DNA of 64,000 nt from Hyphomonadaceae bacterium (GTDB lineage: Bacteria > Pseudomonadota > Alphaproteobacteria > Caulobacterales > Aquidulcibacteraceae): positions 124,001 through 188,000 of the forward strand of contig JAEUMQ010000017.1 in the NCBI GenBank assembly GCA_016791425.1. The letters are read 5' to 3'. The notes beneath the pieces are model-generated. The model made no database searches. It saw nothing but the letters and a program-made list of their open reading frames with translations, and had not been told where the DNA came from. This document shows positions 8,258-20,709 of the stretch, piece by piece. How positions within the stretch are numbered: position 1 is the first letter of the stretch; every line of letters begins with the position of its first letter. The position numbers and the translations under genes were made by a program.

Positions 8258-9697
8258 TCACGAACGGGAGGCGGCGAACCCGCCGCCAAGGGCGCGCGTC
8301 AACGCGATGTCGAGCGCAAGCGCATGCGCTTCGAGGTCGGCGACCGCGCGACGCTGCGCGACCAGGCCGTCCTCGACGCTCAGCGTGTCGATGTAGCTGA
8401 TGAGCCCGCCCTCATACCGGATGCGGGCGATGCGATAGGCGGCTTCCGCCGAAGCAAGGCCGCTGCGCGCGTGCGCAAGCTCGCGTTCCGCCGCGCGGCG
8501 ATCGCCGAACGCGTCGGCGACCTCCTTGAGCGCGTCGGCGAGCGCCTGGTTGTAGAGCGCGACGGCCTCATCGTACTCGGCGCGCGCGCCGCGATAATTG
8601 CCCTCGATACGGCCGCCGTCGAAGATCGGCAGCGACACGGCGGGGCCGACCTGCCCCATGCTCAGCGTTCCCCCGCCCAGGCGATCGAGCCCGAGCGTCT
8701 GCAGGCTAACCAAAGCCGTGAGATTGACGTTCGGATAGAAGTCCGCGCGCGCGGCATTGATCTTCTGCGCCGCCGCTTCGGCCCGCAGGCGCGCCGCGAC
8801 GAGATCCGGGCGCCGCCCGATCAGGTTGATCTCGATCGAAGCCGGCAGTCCCGGCGCCGCGATGCGCGGCTGCGCCGGCGGCGCGATCTCAAGACCGCGG
8901 TCGGGGCCTTTGCCGAGCAGCGCCGCGAGCGCATTGCGCGTCCGCGCGATCGCCGCATCGATGCTTTCGAGGTCGGCGCGCGCCGCGGCGAGCTTTGCAT
9001 CAGCCTGGTGCGCCTGGCCTTCGTTCTCGACGCCGCTTGACACGCGCTGGCGAACCAGCCGCGCGCTGTCGTCGCGCATGCGCACGGTCCCTTCGGCCGC
9101 GGAACGATCGGCGGTGAGGCGGAGCATTTCCGCATACGCCCCCGCGACCGCGGTGGAGAGCTGCAGCCGCGCGGCGGCCGCTTCCGCTTCCGCAGCGCGC
9201 GCCTGGGAGGTCGCGGCGGCGAACGAAGCGCGATTGCGGCCGAAGAAGTCGAGCTGATAGCCGATGGAGAGCGCCGCGCTCGAGCGCGAGGTCCAATCCC
9301 CGGAGCTCAGATCGTTCAACGCGGCCGGCGCGCTATCGAACGAGATGTCGGTCCGCGACGCCTGCACGCCGCTCTGCGTGGAGATCGACGGATAGCGGGC
9401 GGCCCCGGCCTGCTGCGCCGCCGCCTCGGCGCGACGCACGCGCGCCGCCGCCGCCGCCAGCGTCGGAGAGTCCCGTAAGGCCTCTTCGATCAATGTGTTC
9501 AGCTGCGTGTCGCCGTACGCCTCCCACCAGCGGTCCGAAGGCCACGCGCTCTCCGGCGCCAGGAAACTCCGCGCGACTGCGTAGCTCTCGCCCTTCGCAA
9601 GCTCCGGTCTCGCCCCAAGGTTGGGCGGGGTCATGCAGCCCGCCATCAGCGCGGCGCAGGACACCGTCAACAAACTGGCTGCTCTCTTCGCGGACAT
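8258..9697 (-). CDS. NodT-type outer-membrane efflux lipoprotein
   Basis: The product is 479 aa. A lipoprotein signal ends in the lipobox LMAGC, and two OEP repeats follow, beginning ARVRRAEAAAQQAGAARYPS and ARLRAEAAAQKINAARADFYP. This is the trimeric TolC-like channel that lets EmrAB-type pumps export across the outer membrane. Start 9697 is the ATG that gives the lipoprotein signal; the frame upstream includes the promoter and operator. It heads the seven-gene minus-strand operon and is divergent from tetR. Confidence 0.92.
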   Translation of the reverse strand: MSAKRAASLLTVSCAALMAGCMTPPNLGARPELAKGESYAVARSFLAPESAWPSDRWWEAYGDTQLNTLIEEALRDSPTLAAAAARVRRAEAAAQQAGAARYPSISTQSGVQASRTDISFDSAPAALNDLSSGDWTSRSSAALSIGYQLDFFGRNRASFAAATSQARAAEAEAAAARLQLSTAVAGAYAEMLRLTADRSAAEGTVRMRDDSARLVRQRVSSGVENEGQAHQADAKLAAARADLESIDAAIARTRNALAALLGKGPDRGLEIAPPAQPRIAAPGLPASIEINLIGRRPDLVAARLRAEAAAQKINAARADFYPNVNLTALVSLQTLGLDRLGGGTLSMGQVGPAVSLPIFDGGRIEGNYRGARAEYDEAVALYNQALADALKEVADAFGDRRAAERELAHARSGLASAEAAYRIARIRYEGGLISYIDTLSVEDGLVAQRRAVADLEAHALALDIALTRALGGGFAASRS

Positions 9698-9740
9698 CGG
9701 CGTCTCCTCTCGGACCGCCGGTTTGGCCCGGCGACGAACG

Positions 9741-9771
9741 GAAAGAAAGGCTTTCTTTTCGATAATGTCAA
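9741..9771 (-). promoter_or_regulatory. Promoter and TetR operator of efflux operon
   Basis: On the minus strand a TTGACA (9771-9766) is followed after 17 bases by a weak -10 (TTTCTT, 9748-9743). Within the spacer and -10 lies a palindrome with arms AAAGAAAG (9742-9749) and CTTTCTTT (9751-9758), one base apart. The same half-site recurs in the tetR promoter and upstream of 11109, so it is the likely binding site of the divergent TetR repressor. Confidence 0.65.
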
Positions 9772-9832
9772 CGCGAGCGGGGTAAAATGCATGCGAGAGC
9801 CAGCTCAACACGCTGTTTTAACTAGAGAAAAA

Positions 9833-9866
9833 GTTTCTTGGAAAGAAACGAAATGCTTCCTATATA
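9833..9866 (+). promoter_or_regulatory. Promoter and TetR operator of tetR
   Basis: TTGGAA (9838-9843), a 17-base spacer and TATATA (9861-9866) make a good sigma-70 promoter for the regulator. The -35 lies inside a perfect inverted repeat, GTTTCTT (9833-9839) and AAGAAAC (9843-9849) with three bases between. Repressor binding here would give autoregulation. Confidence 0.65.
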
Positions 9867-9912
9867 AGGGCTGGAATTTGGGCGCCCGGGATTCGGGCGC
9901 CAAGGAGGGCCG

Positions 9913-10620
9913 ATGGCGCGCTCAGCCGCCAGACCAACCGGGCCGGGCCGCTTGTCCGCGGAGGAAGCCGCCAAATTGCCCGATCGCCTGCTCGACGCGG
10001 CGCTCAAGCTCTTCACCGAGCGCGGGTACGCGCAGACGACGATGGATGAGATCGCGCGCGAGGCCGGCGCTTCCACCAAGACCGTCTACAGCCGCTTCGC
10101 CAACAAGGGCGAGATCATGCAGGCGGTCGTGCAGCGGAATGTCGGTCAGATCACCGAGCGCGTGGCCTCCAGCGCGATCAATCCCATGCAGGGAGAGCTG
10201 CGCGCGTTCCTGCTCGCGCTCGGCGCGCAGATCGGCGCGGCGTTCGACAAGGAAACCACCGGCATCACGCGGCTCACTTACGCGGAGGCCTACCACTTTC
10301 CGCTGCTTGCCGATCTTTATGCTGAGGTGACGGGCCGCGCCGTCACTGGGATACGCCGCGGGCTCGAGCGCGCGCGCGAGGAAGGTCTGCTGGAGACGAG
10401 GGAGGATCTCGCACAGGCGGCGGCGTTGTGCTTCGGTATGATGTCGGAACGCCCGCGCATCAGCGCGGTTCTAGGCCGGCATCTCACCCGCGCCGAGATC
10501 CAGGCGCACGTCGCCGCCGCCGTCGATCTTTTCTTGAGGGGGTGCGGCTACGCACAGCCTGAGACAAAATCGGACGCGACGCGAAAGCGGCCCCAGCGAC
10601 GCCCCCCAGAGCGCCGCTGA
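9913..10620 (+). CDS. TetR-family repressor of the efflux operon
   Basis: The product is 235 aa. N-terminal TetR DNA-binding domain at residues ~25-70: LLDAALKLFTERGYAQTTMDEIAREAGASTKTVYSRFANKGEIM. The helical ligand-binding domain follows, with a basic C-terminal tail. It is divergent from the efflux operon with shared intergenic DNA, the usual arrangement for a local repressor relieved by a pump substrate. Matching palindromes in three promoters (9741-9760, 9833-9849, 11161-11180) support a regulon including its own gene and the envelope protein gene at 10648. The inducing ligand is unknown. Confidence 0.88.
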   Translation: MARSAARPTGPGRLSAEEAAKLPDRLLDAALKLFTERGYAQTTMDEIAREAGASTKTVYSRFANKGEIMQAVVQRNVGQITERVASSAINPMQGELRAFLLALGAQIGAAFDKETTGITRLTYAEAYHFPLLADLYAEVTGRAVTGIRRGLERAREEGLLETREDLAQAAALCFGMMSERPRISAVLGRHLTRAEIQAHVAAAVDLFLRGCGYAQPETKSDATRKRPQRRPPERR

Positions 10621-10647
10621 GGCCGCGGTCCTTCGATCGCTCAGAGT

Positions 10648-11109
10648 TCAGTTGCGGGCCTGAACCATGCGCGGAGCGAGGTTTCGCTGCACCTCGTGGG
10701 CGTCGTAGGCGTTGAGGGCTCCCAGCGGCCGGGCGCCCTTGTACATCGCGATGTCCGCGACCGCGGTGTGGCTGGTGCGCTCGCGATAATCGGCGCCGCC
10801 GAAGCGCGGACGCGCGAAGCCGACCTGGTCGAAGCGGGTGTCTTCTTCCACATTGCCGGCGACGACCACGTAATAGTCGAAGCCGCTCTGCAGCGTGAGC
10901 TGGGCCGCGCGATAGAGCATGCTCTGCACGACCGTTTCGCGTTCCGTGCGCGTGTCGCCACGGAATGTGACACGCACGCGGCTTGGTTCGAGCTGGGTTT
11001 CGGAATAGCCGTAGCCGCGCGCGCCGTCGCGGGGCTGGTAGGGGGTTTCGGCCGCCGCGGAGGCGGTCAGTGCGATGGCCGCGACAGCGGCTGACATGAG
11101 AACACGCAT
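10648..11109 (-). CDS. CC0125/CC1285-family envelope protein
   Basis: The product is 153 aa with a signal peptide (MRVLMSAAVAAIALTASAAA-ET). The mature region has the family pattern TPYQPRDGARGYGYSETQ, RVTFRGDTRTERETV and MLYRAAQLTLQSGFDYYVV. The family is usually annotated as a lipoprotein in Caulobacter relatives, but no lipobox Cys is present here, so this one should be soluble in the periplasm. Function is unknown. A strong AGGAAGGA site lies before the ATG. It is convergent with tetR, yet its promoter carries the TetR-type palindrome, so it is probably induced with the pump. Confidence 0.75.
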   Translation of the reverse strand: MRVLMSAAVAAIALTASAAAETPYQPRDGARGYGYSETQLEPSRVRVTFRGDTRTERETVVQSMLYRAAQLTLQSGFDYYVVVAGNVEEDTRFDQVGFARPRFGGADYRERTSHTAVADIAMYKGARPLGALNAYDAHEVQRNLAPRMVQARN

Positions 11110-11151
11110 ACGTTTTCCTTCCTGGCTGGTCGCGGCCCTCGGCCGAGGCCT

Positions 11152-11182
11152 TATATAAAGGAAAGACTATCGTTTCTTTCAA
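11152..11182 (-). promoter_or_regulatory. Promoter with third TetR-type operator
   Basis: On the minus strand TTGAAA (11182-11177) and a TTTATA/TTATAT box (11159-11153) are 17-18 bases apart. Between them sits a palindrome with arms GAAAGA (11161-11166) and TCTTTC (11175-11180). It reuses the half-site of the two efflux-locus operators. The stretch from here to the tRNA (about 250 bases) shows no gene. Confidence 0.6.
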
Positions 11183-11435
11183 GCCGGCGACGATGATCGG
11201 ATTTCCTAACCGCTTGCCTGCAGCGTGAGCGGCGGCTTTCGGCGATGGCTTGCCGCATCGAGCGGCGTCCTGCCTCGGTTATTTCCCCTGGTTCGCGCGC
11301 TTCGCGGGACGTTTCCGCACGTCGCACACCACAACATCTAGGGCCGTCGGTGGTAGCCCGGTGGCGGCCCCGCGCGGATCGACTCCGAACGAACCAAGCG
11401 CCTAGCTATTTATCGGTGCAATTTCAGAGCGTTGC

Positions 11436-11512
<77 letters not shown>

Positions 11513-11654
11513 CGCGACGCCGATCTAATGGTCGTGGGCCGGTTCGTCTATGGCGTCGGCAGGATGCCGCGCCGTGGGCACCGCACCGTGCTCGCCTCAG
11601 CGTGCGCCGCGCAACGCCGGGGCGCGAAACTTGGCAGCCGCCGCCAGCGGCAGG

Positions 11655-12104
11655 TCAGGGCGCCCGATCCGGACCCCGCTCCGCCTTCGCCTCGGGTGCG
11701 TCCGTCTTTGGCCGCGCCTCGCCGGGCGCCCCCTTCCACGCCGCGGCGCCGGACCACACCTCGCAGCATTCCGCCGCGCAGCGCCGGATCCGCGCTGCGA
11801 TCGCCAGCTCGGCCTCCAGCAGCGCCTGCGGATCGCGCGCCTTGGCCGCGCCCAGCAGCAGCGCCGGCAATTCCTCGTTCAAGGCGGTGAGCGCGCGCGT
11901 CTGCCGCTCGCCCGCGTCGAGCATCGCGGCGTTCGCATCATGCACCAGCGTGCGCAGCCGCTCGATCGGCGCGGCGCTCGCGCCGGCGGCCGGCCGCCAC
12001 CAGGTCAGCAGGTGCATCGAGCGTGTGAGCAGATCGAACGCAGAGCCCGCTCCGGCGCCGGCCCCGTTCAGTCCCCCGCCTGATCCAGAGGGAACGCGAT
12101 TCAT
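11655..12104 (-). CDS. Phasin-like helical protein
   Basis: The product is 149 aa. After a Gly/Ser-rich start it is almost all helix; the stretch [21 protein letters not shown] and [21 protein letters not shown] has the heptad pattern and the D-P-Q-x-L-L signature seen in phasins, which coat polyhydroxyalkanoate granules. A charged tail ([17 protein letters not shown]) closes it. Start 12104 has a GGAGAGACGG site. The neighbouring CoA-transferase and hydrolase genes fit acyl-CoA or PHA metabolism. Family assignment is by pattern only. Confidence 0.5.
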   Translation of the reverse strand: MNRVPSGSGGGLNGAGAGAGSAFDLLTRSMHLLTWWRPAAGASAAPIERLRTLVHDANAAMLDAGERQTRALTALNEELPALLLGAAKARDPQALLEAELAIAARIRRCAAECCEVWSGAAAWKGAPGEARPKTDAPEAKAERGPDRAP

Positions 12105-12121
12105 GTCCGTCTCTCCGCTCC

Positions 12122-12153
12122 AAGCCGCATGAGCCAAAAGCCGCATGAGCCAA
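12122..12153. repeat. 16-base perfect tandem duplication
   Basis: The unit AAGCCGCATGAGCCAA occurs twice back to back (12122-12137 and 12138-12153), 17 bases before the start of the phasin-like gene on the minus strand. The rest of the gap to 12303 holds no gene. Confidence 0.8.
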
Positions 12154-12302
12154 CCTGCCGGGATCGGATCGCCCAGCCGGCTCCAAGGATGGCGACTAGT
12201 CGAAATTCTTGTACCCGCGCCCGGTTCCGTTTGCACGGCCTGGTTCCCACTACGCCGGGACTTATCCACAGTTACACGTGGGCGTGCGCCCATGCGTCCG
12301 GC

Positions 12303-14237
12303 TCAGCCGCGTTCGTCCAGGAAGCGGCGCGCGTCGGCCTGCGACTCGAACACGTGCGGCGCCACCGACCGCGACAAGAGCGTGCCGAGCTTCATGCGCA
12401 TGAACGTGCTCGTCGTGTAGCGCGACACGCGCTCGAAATACTTCCGCTCGATGACGAAGACGAAGTCCGAGTAGAACTTCTCCATCTCCTCATCGACGCG
12501 GAAGGAATCGTAATTGACGATCGCCCGCACCTTGCGCCCGATCGCAGCGCAGCGGTTCTCCAGCGCCTTGTGCAGGTCCAGCACATCCTTCCGCGTCCGG
12601 ACCGATAGCCCTTCGAAATTCACAAAGAGAATGTTCCGCTTCCGGTCATAGACGATGCGGTCTTCCAGCTTGATCTCCAGCAGCGCCTCCTTGAGGCCCA
12701 TCGGCTCTTCGCGGAAGATCCGCTCGTCCATGGTCTGCAGATCGTCGCTGATCTGCGGCCGGAAGCTCATCTGCGCGAGGATGTCGCGTTCGAGCTCCGC
12801 GCCCGGCGCGATCTCGATGAGCTCGAGGCCGTCTCCGACGAGGCGGAAGACGCAGCGCTCCGTGACATAGAGCACCTTTTGCCCCCGCTGCGCGGCGCGC
12901 GCGCCGGCGAAGGTGATCTGCTCCACGCGCTCCTGGAATTTTCGCGAGCGTCCCTCGCGCGCGATCGCGATCCCGCCGTCCTCAACTTTGAGGTCGAGCC
13001 CGTCCGCGGTGAAGAACCCCGCGAACACCAGCCGGCGCGCATTCTGCGAGATGTTGATGAAGCCGCCGGCGCCGGCGATCCGGCCATTGAAGCGGCTCAC
13101 GTTTACATTGCCCGCGCGATCCGCTTCGGCCATGCCGAGGCACGCGAGATCAAGTCCGCCGCCGTCGTAGAAATCGAATTGCTGGTTCTGCTGGATGAGC
13201 GCTTCGGTGTTCACCGCCGCGCCGAAATCCAATCCGCCCGCGGGAATCCCGCCGATCACGCCCGGTTCGGTGGTGAGCGTGATGAGATCGAGCAGCCGCT
13301 CCTCCGCCGCCACCGCCGCCACGCCCTCCGGCATGCCGATGCCGAGATTCACCACGCCGTTCACCGGCAATTCGAGCGCGCAGCGCCGCGCGATGAGCTT
13401 GCGCGCATCGAGCTTGCGTGGGCTGAACATATCGACCGGCGCGCGCAATTCCGACGCGAACGCGGCCGAGTAGGGCGTGCCGTAGGTCTGGCAATGATGC
13501 TCCGCCTCCGCCAGCACGATGCAATCGACGAGCACGCCCGGGACCTGCACGCTGCGCGGATTGAGCGAGCCGCGCGCCGCGATCCGCTCCACTTGCGCGA
13601 TGACGACGCCGCCGGAATTCTTCGCCGCCATCGCCATCGCCAGATTGTCGAGCGTGAGCGCTTCGCGCTCCATGGTGATGTTGCCGGCCGGATCGGCGGT
13701 CGTGCCGCGGATGAACGCCACGCTGATCGGGCGCGTCTTGTAGCGAAGCCATTCCTCGCCGTCGATGCTCATCAGTTCGACGATGTCTTCGGTCGTGCTC
13801 GCATTGATCTTCCCGCCCTCCAGGCGCGGATCCACGAACGTGCCGAGGCCCACTTTCGTGATCACGCCCGGCTTGCCCGCCGCGATGTCGCGATAGAGAT
13901 GCGAGATCACGCCTTGCGGCAGATTGTAGGCCTCGATCTTGCCGCCGACCGCGAGCTTGCCGATCTTCGGCGCCAGGCCCCAATGCCCGCCGATCACGCG
14001 CTTGAGCAGGCCTTCGTGCCCGAGCCGGTTGAGGCCCCGCTCCTTGCCGTCGCCTTGCCCGGCTGCGAACATGAGCGTGAGATCGCGCGGCGCGCCTGTC
14101 TTGATGAAGCGCTGCTCGAGCGCCGCCAGCAGCGCATCGGGCGTGCCGATGCCGACGAAGCCGGAGGTGACGAGCGTGTCGCCGCTGGCGACCACGTCCG
14201 CCGCTTCCTCCGCCGAAACGATCTTGTTCTTCATCAT
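12303..14237 (-). CDS. Acyl-CoA:acetate/3-ketoacid CoA-transferase with extra C-terminal domain
   Basis: The product is 644 aa. Residues ~1-530 are a fused alpha/beta CoA-transferase of the YdiF / propionate CoA-transferase type: VSAEEAADVVASGDTLVTSG, the glycine loop FVGIGTPDALL, and LTTEPGVIGGIPAGG, whose Glu should form the covalent glutamyl-CoA intermediate. YdiF-like enzymes are normally ~520-530 aa. Here ~115 more residues follow (from about KLEDRIVYDRKRNILFVNFEG to VFESQADARRFLDERG), whose pattern recalls STAS/SpoIIAA-like domains. Two adjacent ATGs (14237, 14234) follow GGAG; the first is used. It may feed or drain acyl-CoA pools beside the phasin-like gene. Confidence 0.85.
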   Translation of the reverse strand: MMKNKIVSAEEAADVVASGDTLVTSGFVGIGTPDALLAALEQRFIKTGAPRDLTLMFAAGQGDGKERGLNRLGHEGLLKRVIGGHWGLAPKIGKLAVGGKIEAYNLPQGVISHLYRDIAAGKPGVITKVGLGTFVDPRLEGGKINASTTEDIVELMSIDGEEWLRYKTRPISVAFIRGTTADPAGNITMEREALTLDNLAMAMAAKNSGGVVIAQVERIAARGSLNPRSVQVPGVLVDCIVLAEAEHHCQTYGTPYSAAFASELRAPVDMFSPRKLDARKLIARRCALELPVNGVVNLGIGMPEGVAAVAAEERLLDLITLTTEPGVIGGIPAGGLDFGAAVNTEALIQQNQQFDFYDGGGLDLACLGMAEADRAGNVNVSRFNGRIAGAGGFINISQNARRLVFAGFFTADGLDLKVEDGGIAIAREGRSRKFQERVEQITFAGARAAQRGQKVLYVTERCVFRLVGDGLELIEIAPGAELERDILAQMSFRPQISDDLQTMDERIFREEPMGLKEALLEIKLEDRIVYDRKRNILFVNFEGLSVRTRKDVLDLHKALENRCAAIGRKVRAIVNYDSFRVDEEMEKFYSDFVFVIERKYFERVSRYTTSTFMRMKLGTLLSRSVAPHVFESQADARRFLDERG

Positions 14238-14295
14238 GTGAAGCGCTCCGCGCGCAGCGGAAACCCGAATCGCCTTTCCAGACAACAAATCGAGC

Positions 14296-14320
14296 GCGCC
14301 CCTTCGAGGGGAGGGGGCGC
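14296..14320. repeat. GC-rich palindromic element, possible degenerate copy
   Basis: Arms GCGCCCC (14296-14302) and GGGGCGC (14314-14320) flank TTCGAGGGGAG. The run of C- and G-blocks resembles the palindromic elements at 29151-29499, but the match is partial. It could also act as a weak terminator between the hydrolase gene and the CoA-transferase gene. Confidence 0.4.
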
Positions 14321-14339
14321 CCGGCCATGCACGCGAAGC

Positions 14340-15395
14340 CTAAGCGACGAGGTGCAGATGCGGCGCCGCGCGGCGCTCCTCGCGCGCGGGCGCCTCCGCC
14401 GGCTGCTGCAGATCGAGCCTGCCTTGCCCGGTGAGCACGCCCTGCAGGAAGGCGTGGACGTCCTCGGCGCTCTGCTCGGGGATTTCCTCGTGCAGGATGT
14501 GCCCGACATCCTCGTAGATCATGAGCTGCGCGTCGCGGATGGCGGTGGCGAAGCGGATCCCGTCGCCGACCGGCACCAGCCTGTCCTTCTCTCCGTGCAG
14601 CACCAGCGTCGGCGCGCTGATCCGCGCGAGCGCCTCGGGCGTGGCGTAGATGCGCTCCGACCGCGCGAGCGCCAGCTGCATCTGCACGTTCCGGTGCATC
14701 GGCGCCCGGCCGAGCGCGACATAGCGCTCGATCATCGCATCGCCCACGATGGCCGGATTGGCGAACGAGGCCTTGAGGCCCTTGCGCATCATCGGCGTCG
14801 CGTCGAGATCGCGCAGCACCGGCCCCATGGGAGAGCGCAGGAGGTCGAGCACCACAGGCTCGCCGAAATCCTGTTCCGGCCGCGGCGTGAAGCCGGCCGC
14901 GCCCACGAGCACCAGCGCCGCGACCTTCTCCGGCCGCCGCGCCGCATAATCCCACGCCGCCGCTCCGCCCATCGAGCTGCCGGCGATCGCGAACGTCTCG
15001 AGCCCCAGATGCTCGGCCGCCGCGTCGATGATTTCAGCGAAGCTGTCGCGCCCGATGCGATAGCCTTCGGCCGTCCGCGTCAGCCCATGGCCGGGCAGGT
15101 CGATCGAGACGATGCGATAATGCTCCGCGAGCCGCTCCACCCAGGGCTCCCAGGTGTGCAGCGACGCGCAATAGCCGTGCACGAGCACGAGTGGGGGCCC
15201 GTCCGCGCGCCCTTCGTCGCGATAATGGATTTGCGAGCCGCAGGGGCCCGCGAAGAACGCGCTGCGCCAATCGGAATATTTCCGGTCGAGGATGCGGTGC
15301 GGAATGTCCGGCTGCCGAAACGGAAAGAGCGCCATCGCGCTGAAACTTGCGAGCGCCAACCCGGCGCCCATGAAAGCCAGTCCAAAGTGCCGCAT
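14340..15395 (-). CDS. Alpha/beta hydrolase with N-terminal membrane anchor
   Basis: The product is 351 aa. An N-terminal hydrophobic segment (HFGLAFMGAGLALASFSAMALF) serves as signal or anchor. The fold is clear: oxyanion VLVHGYCASLHTW, nucleophile elbow AGSSMGGAAA with Ser, acid GEKDRLVP, and His in YEDVGHILHEE. The triad is complete, so an active esterase or lipase-type hydrolase is expected, facing the periplasm if the anchor is real. Start ATG 15395 follows GGGCGGGG; a GTG six codons earlier (15413) is possible. It is likely co-transcribed with the CoA-transferase gene 100 bases on. Confidence 0.85.
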   Translation of the reverse strand: MRHFGLAFMGAGLALASFSAMALFPFRQPDIPHRILDRKYSDWRSAFFAGPCGSQIHYRDEGRADGPPLVLVHGYCASLHTWEPWVERLAEHYRIVSIDLPGHGLTRTAEGYRIGRDSFAEIIDAAAEHLGLETFAIAGSSMGGAAAWDYAARRPEKVAALVLVGAAGFTPRPEQDFGEPVVLDLLRSPMGPVLRDLDATPMMRKGLKASFANPAIVGDAMIERYVALGRAPMHRNVQMQLALARSERIYATPEALARISAPTLVLHGEKDRLVPVGDGIRFATAIRDAQLMIYEDVGHILHEEIPEQSAEDVHAFLQGVLTGQGRLDLQQPAEAPAREERRAAPHLHLVA

Positions 15396-15633
15396 TTTGC
15401 CCCGCCCACACACCCTTCTGGGGTGAGGCGCTCATGAAGCCTTAGGACCCGCCAAGATTCCGTTAAAGTTGACGAAGGATTTCGCGATCGCATCGAGTCG
15501 CGGGTGCGATGAAAACCGGAAGGAGCGCGGGACCCGGCGATTGGGCGGGGAGGGCGCCAGGCCCCGCTCTCCCGGTCTTGTATCGACCGGTTTGGTTAAT
15601 GCGCGGGAAGGAATTCGGTTCCGAAGAAAAACC

Positions 15634-16977
15634 TCAGGCCGCCTTGCGTTCCTGCGGCGGATGCAGGCTGGCGGCGGGCTCGGCCAAAACCGTCAGCGTA
15701 AAGATCGAGCCGACGCCGGGCGTGGAGCGCACCACGACGTCCCCGCCGAGCAGCCGCCCGAGCCGCCGCGTGATCGCCAGCCCGAGGCCGAGGCCGTCCT
15801 TCGCGCGCGTGGGCGAGGCGTCCGCCTGGGTGAACGCCTCAAACAGCGTCTCGACCTTTTCCGGCGCGATGCCGCAGCCGGAATCCTCCACCGCGAGCTC
15901 CAGCATCCGCTCCGGCCCTTCCACGAACCGTGCGCGGATGAGGATGCGGCCCCGCTGGGTGAACCGGCAGGCGTTGGAGAGGAGGTTGGCGAGACATTGC
16001 TCGAGCCGGCGCCGGTCGGTGACGATCACGCCGACGTCGCAGGCAAGCTCGCTCTCGATCGCCACGCCCGCCGCCCTGAGCGGCGCGCACTGGCGGATCG
16101 TCTCTTCGATGACGCTGCCCACGTCCACCTGCTGGCGGAGCGCCTTGAGCTGCCCTGAATCCAGGTGCGAGAAGTCGATCACGTCATCGACCAGCGCGAG
16201 CAGCCGCCAGCCCGCCCGCCGGATGCCCTCGGCGTCGGCCGCGAGCGCCCGCTTGCCGTCCGCCTCCAGGTCGTCCTTGAGGATTTCCGCGTACCCGATG
16301 ACGGCGTTGAGGGGCGTGCGCAATTCGTGCGTGATGATCTCCAGGAAGCGCGACTTGACGCGGCTGATTTCCTCCGCCTCTTTCCGCCGCTCGCGGTGCC
16401 GGTCGAGCCGCTCGAAGAGCGCGTTCTGGTCGCGCTGCGCCCAGTGCGCGCGCAGAAGCGCGACGCCGAGAATGGGAATGACGAGCAGGTGCGCGCCGAA
16501 CGCGCCGTGGAAGACGAGCGGCGTGATCACGCCCGCCGCGATCGGCGGCGCGATCGAGGCGTAGAACACGTTCGGCGTGTTGGAGAAATAGACGAGCGAA
16601 TGGATGAGCGCGCCCGACAGCATGATCGCCGCGAAGAAGGCGGCCGAATCTCCCCCCACCGCCCAGGCCGGCGCCCAGCTCAGGCAGAACAGCGCCGCCA
16701 TCGCGAAGCGCAGCCCGATGCGCGCGCGCGCGGCCTCGTCGGGGGTGAGCTTCGGGGCCACCGTGGCGATGAACCAGGGCTCGAGCTTGTGCTCGAACCC
16801 TTGCATGATGGCGAGCCACAGGATCGCCCACGGCCCAATCCAAAAGGCCGCGATCGCCGCGATCAGCGTCTGCAGCGCGAGCCGCGGCACGCGCGACCGG
16901 ATGCGGGCGTCGCGCGCGAGCGCGCCGAGCATCTGGCGCGGGTCGCCGGTTTCCGGGCCTGGCAACACTTGGTTCAC
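15634..16977 (-). CDS. Membrane sensor histidine kinase
   Basis: The product is 447 aa. Four to six membrane helices (residues ~33-180) carry no evident periplasmic sensor domain. Then the H-box [23 protein letters not shown] (His217), N-box [11 protein letters not shown]1 DSGCGIA, F-box FEAFTQAD and G2 [13 protein letters not shown] follow, all intact. No receiver domain or response regulator gene is adjacent, so the partner is elsewhere. I chose GTG 16977 because GGGGAGGGC lies 5-10 bases upstream; ATG 16932 would lack a site. The reading frame runs far upstream without stops, but that is the shadow of the oxoprolinase gene. Confidence 0.88.
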   Translation of the reverse strand: MNQVLPGPETGDPRQMLGALARDARIRSRVPRLALQTLIAAIAAFWIGPWAILWLAIMQGFEHKLEPWFIATVAPKLTPDEAARARIGLRFAMAALFCLSWAPAWAVGGDSAAFFAAIMLSGALIHSLVYFSNTPNVFYASIAPPIAAGVITPLVFHGAFGAHLLVIPILGVALLRAHWAQRDQNALFERLDRHRERRKEAEEISRVKSRFLEIITHELRTPLNAVIGYAEILKDDLEADGKRALAADAEGIRRAGWRLLALVDDVIDFSHLDSGQLKALRQQVDVGSVIEETIRQCAPLRAAGVAIESELACDVGVIVTDRRRLEQCLANLLSNACRFTQRGRILIRARFVEGPERMLELAVEDSGCGIAPEKVETLFEAFTQADASPTRAKDGLGLGLAITRRLGRLLGGDVVVRSTPGVGSIFTLTVLAEPAASLHPPQERKAA

Positions 16978-17142
16978 GGGGCGCCCTCCCCGAGGAATGA
17001 CCCCCGACCCTAGGTCCGGGAGGCTTAACAAACTGATCCGAATACGGACGGAACCGGCGAATAATGCGCCCCGCGCCGCTTTGCGCAGCCCCCCGATTGC
17101 GGCGGCGGGCAAGACGTTGAAGAAAGGTTGCGGAGACGCCTG

Positions 17143-20706
<3,564 letters not shown>

Positions 20707-20709
20707 ATT

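Noticed and set aside
12879-15437. An 852-residue plus-strand frame
   Set aside because: It is antisense to the CoA-transferase and hydrolase genes, which have clear domain motifs; its composition is Arg/His-rich shadow.
15460-15480. CtrA-type TTAA-N7-TTAA site
   Set aside because: Only one TTAA half is present here and at other places (e.g. 17030, 23105); the full motif is not seen.
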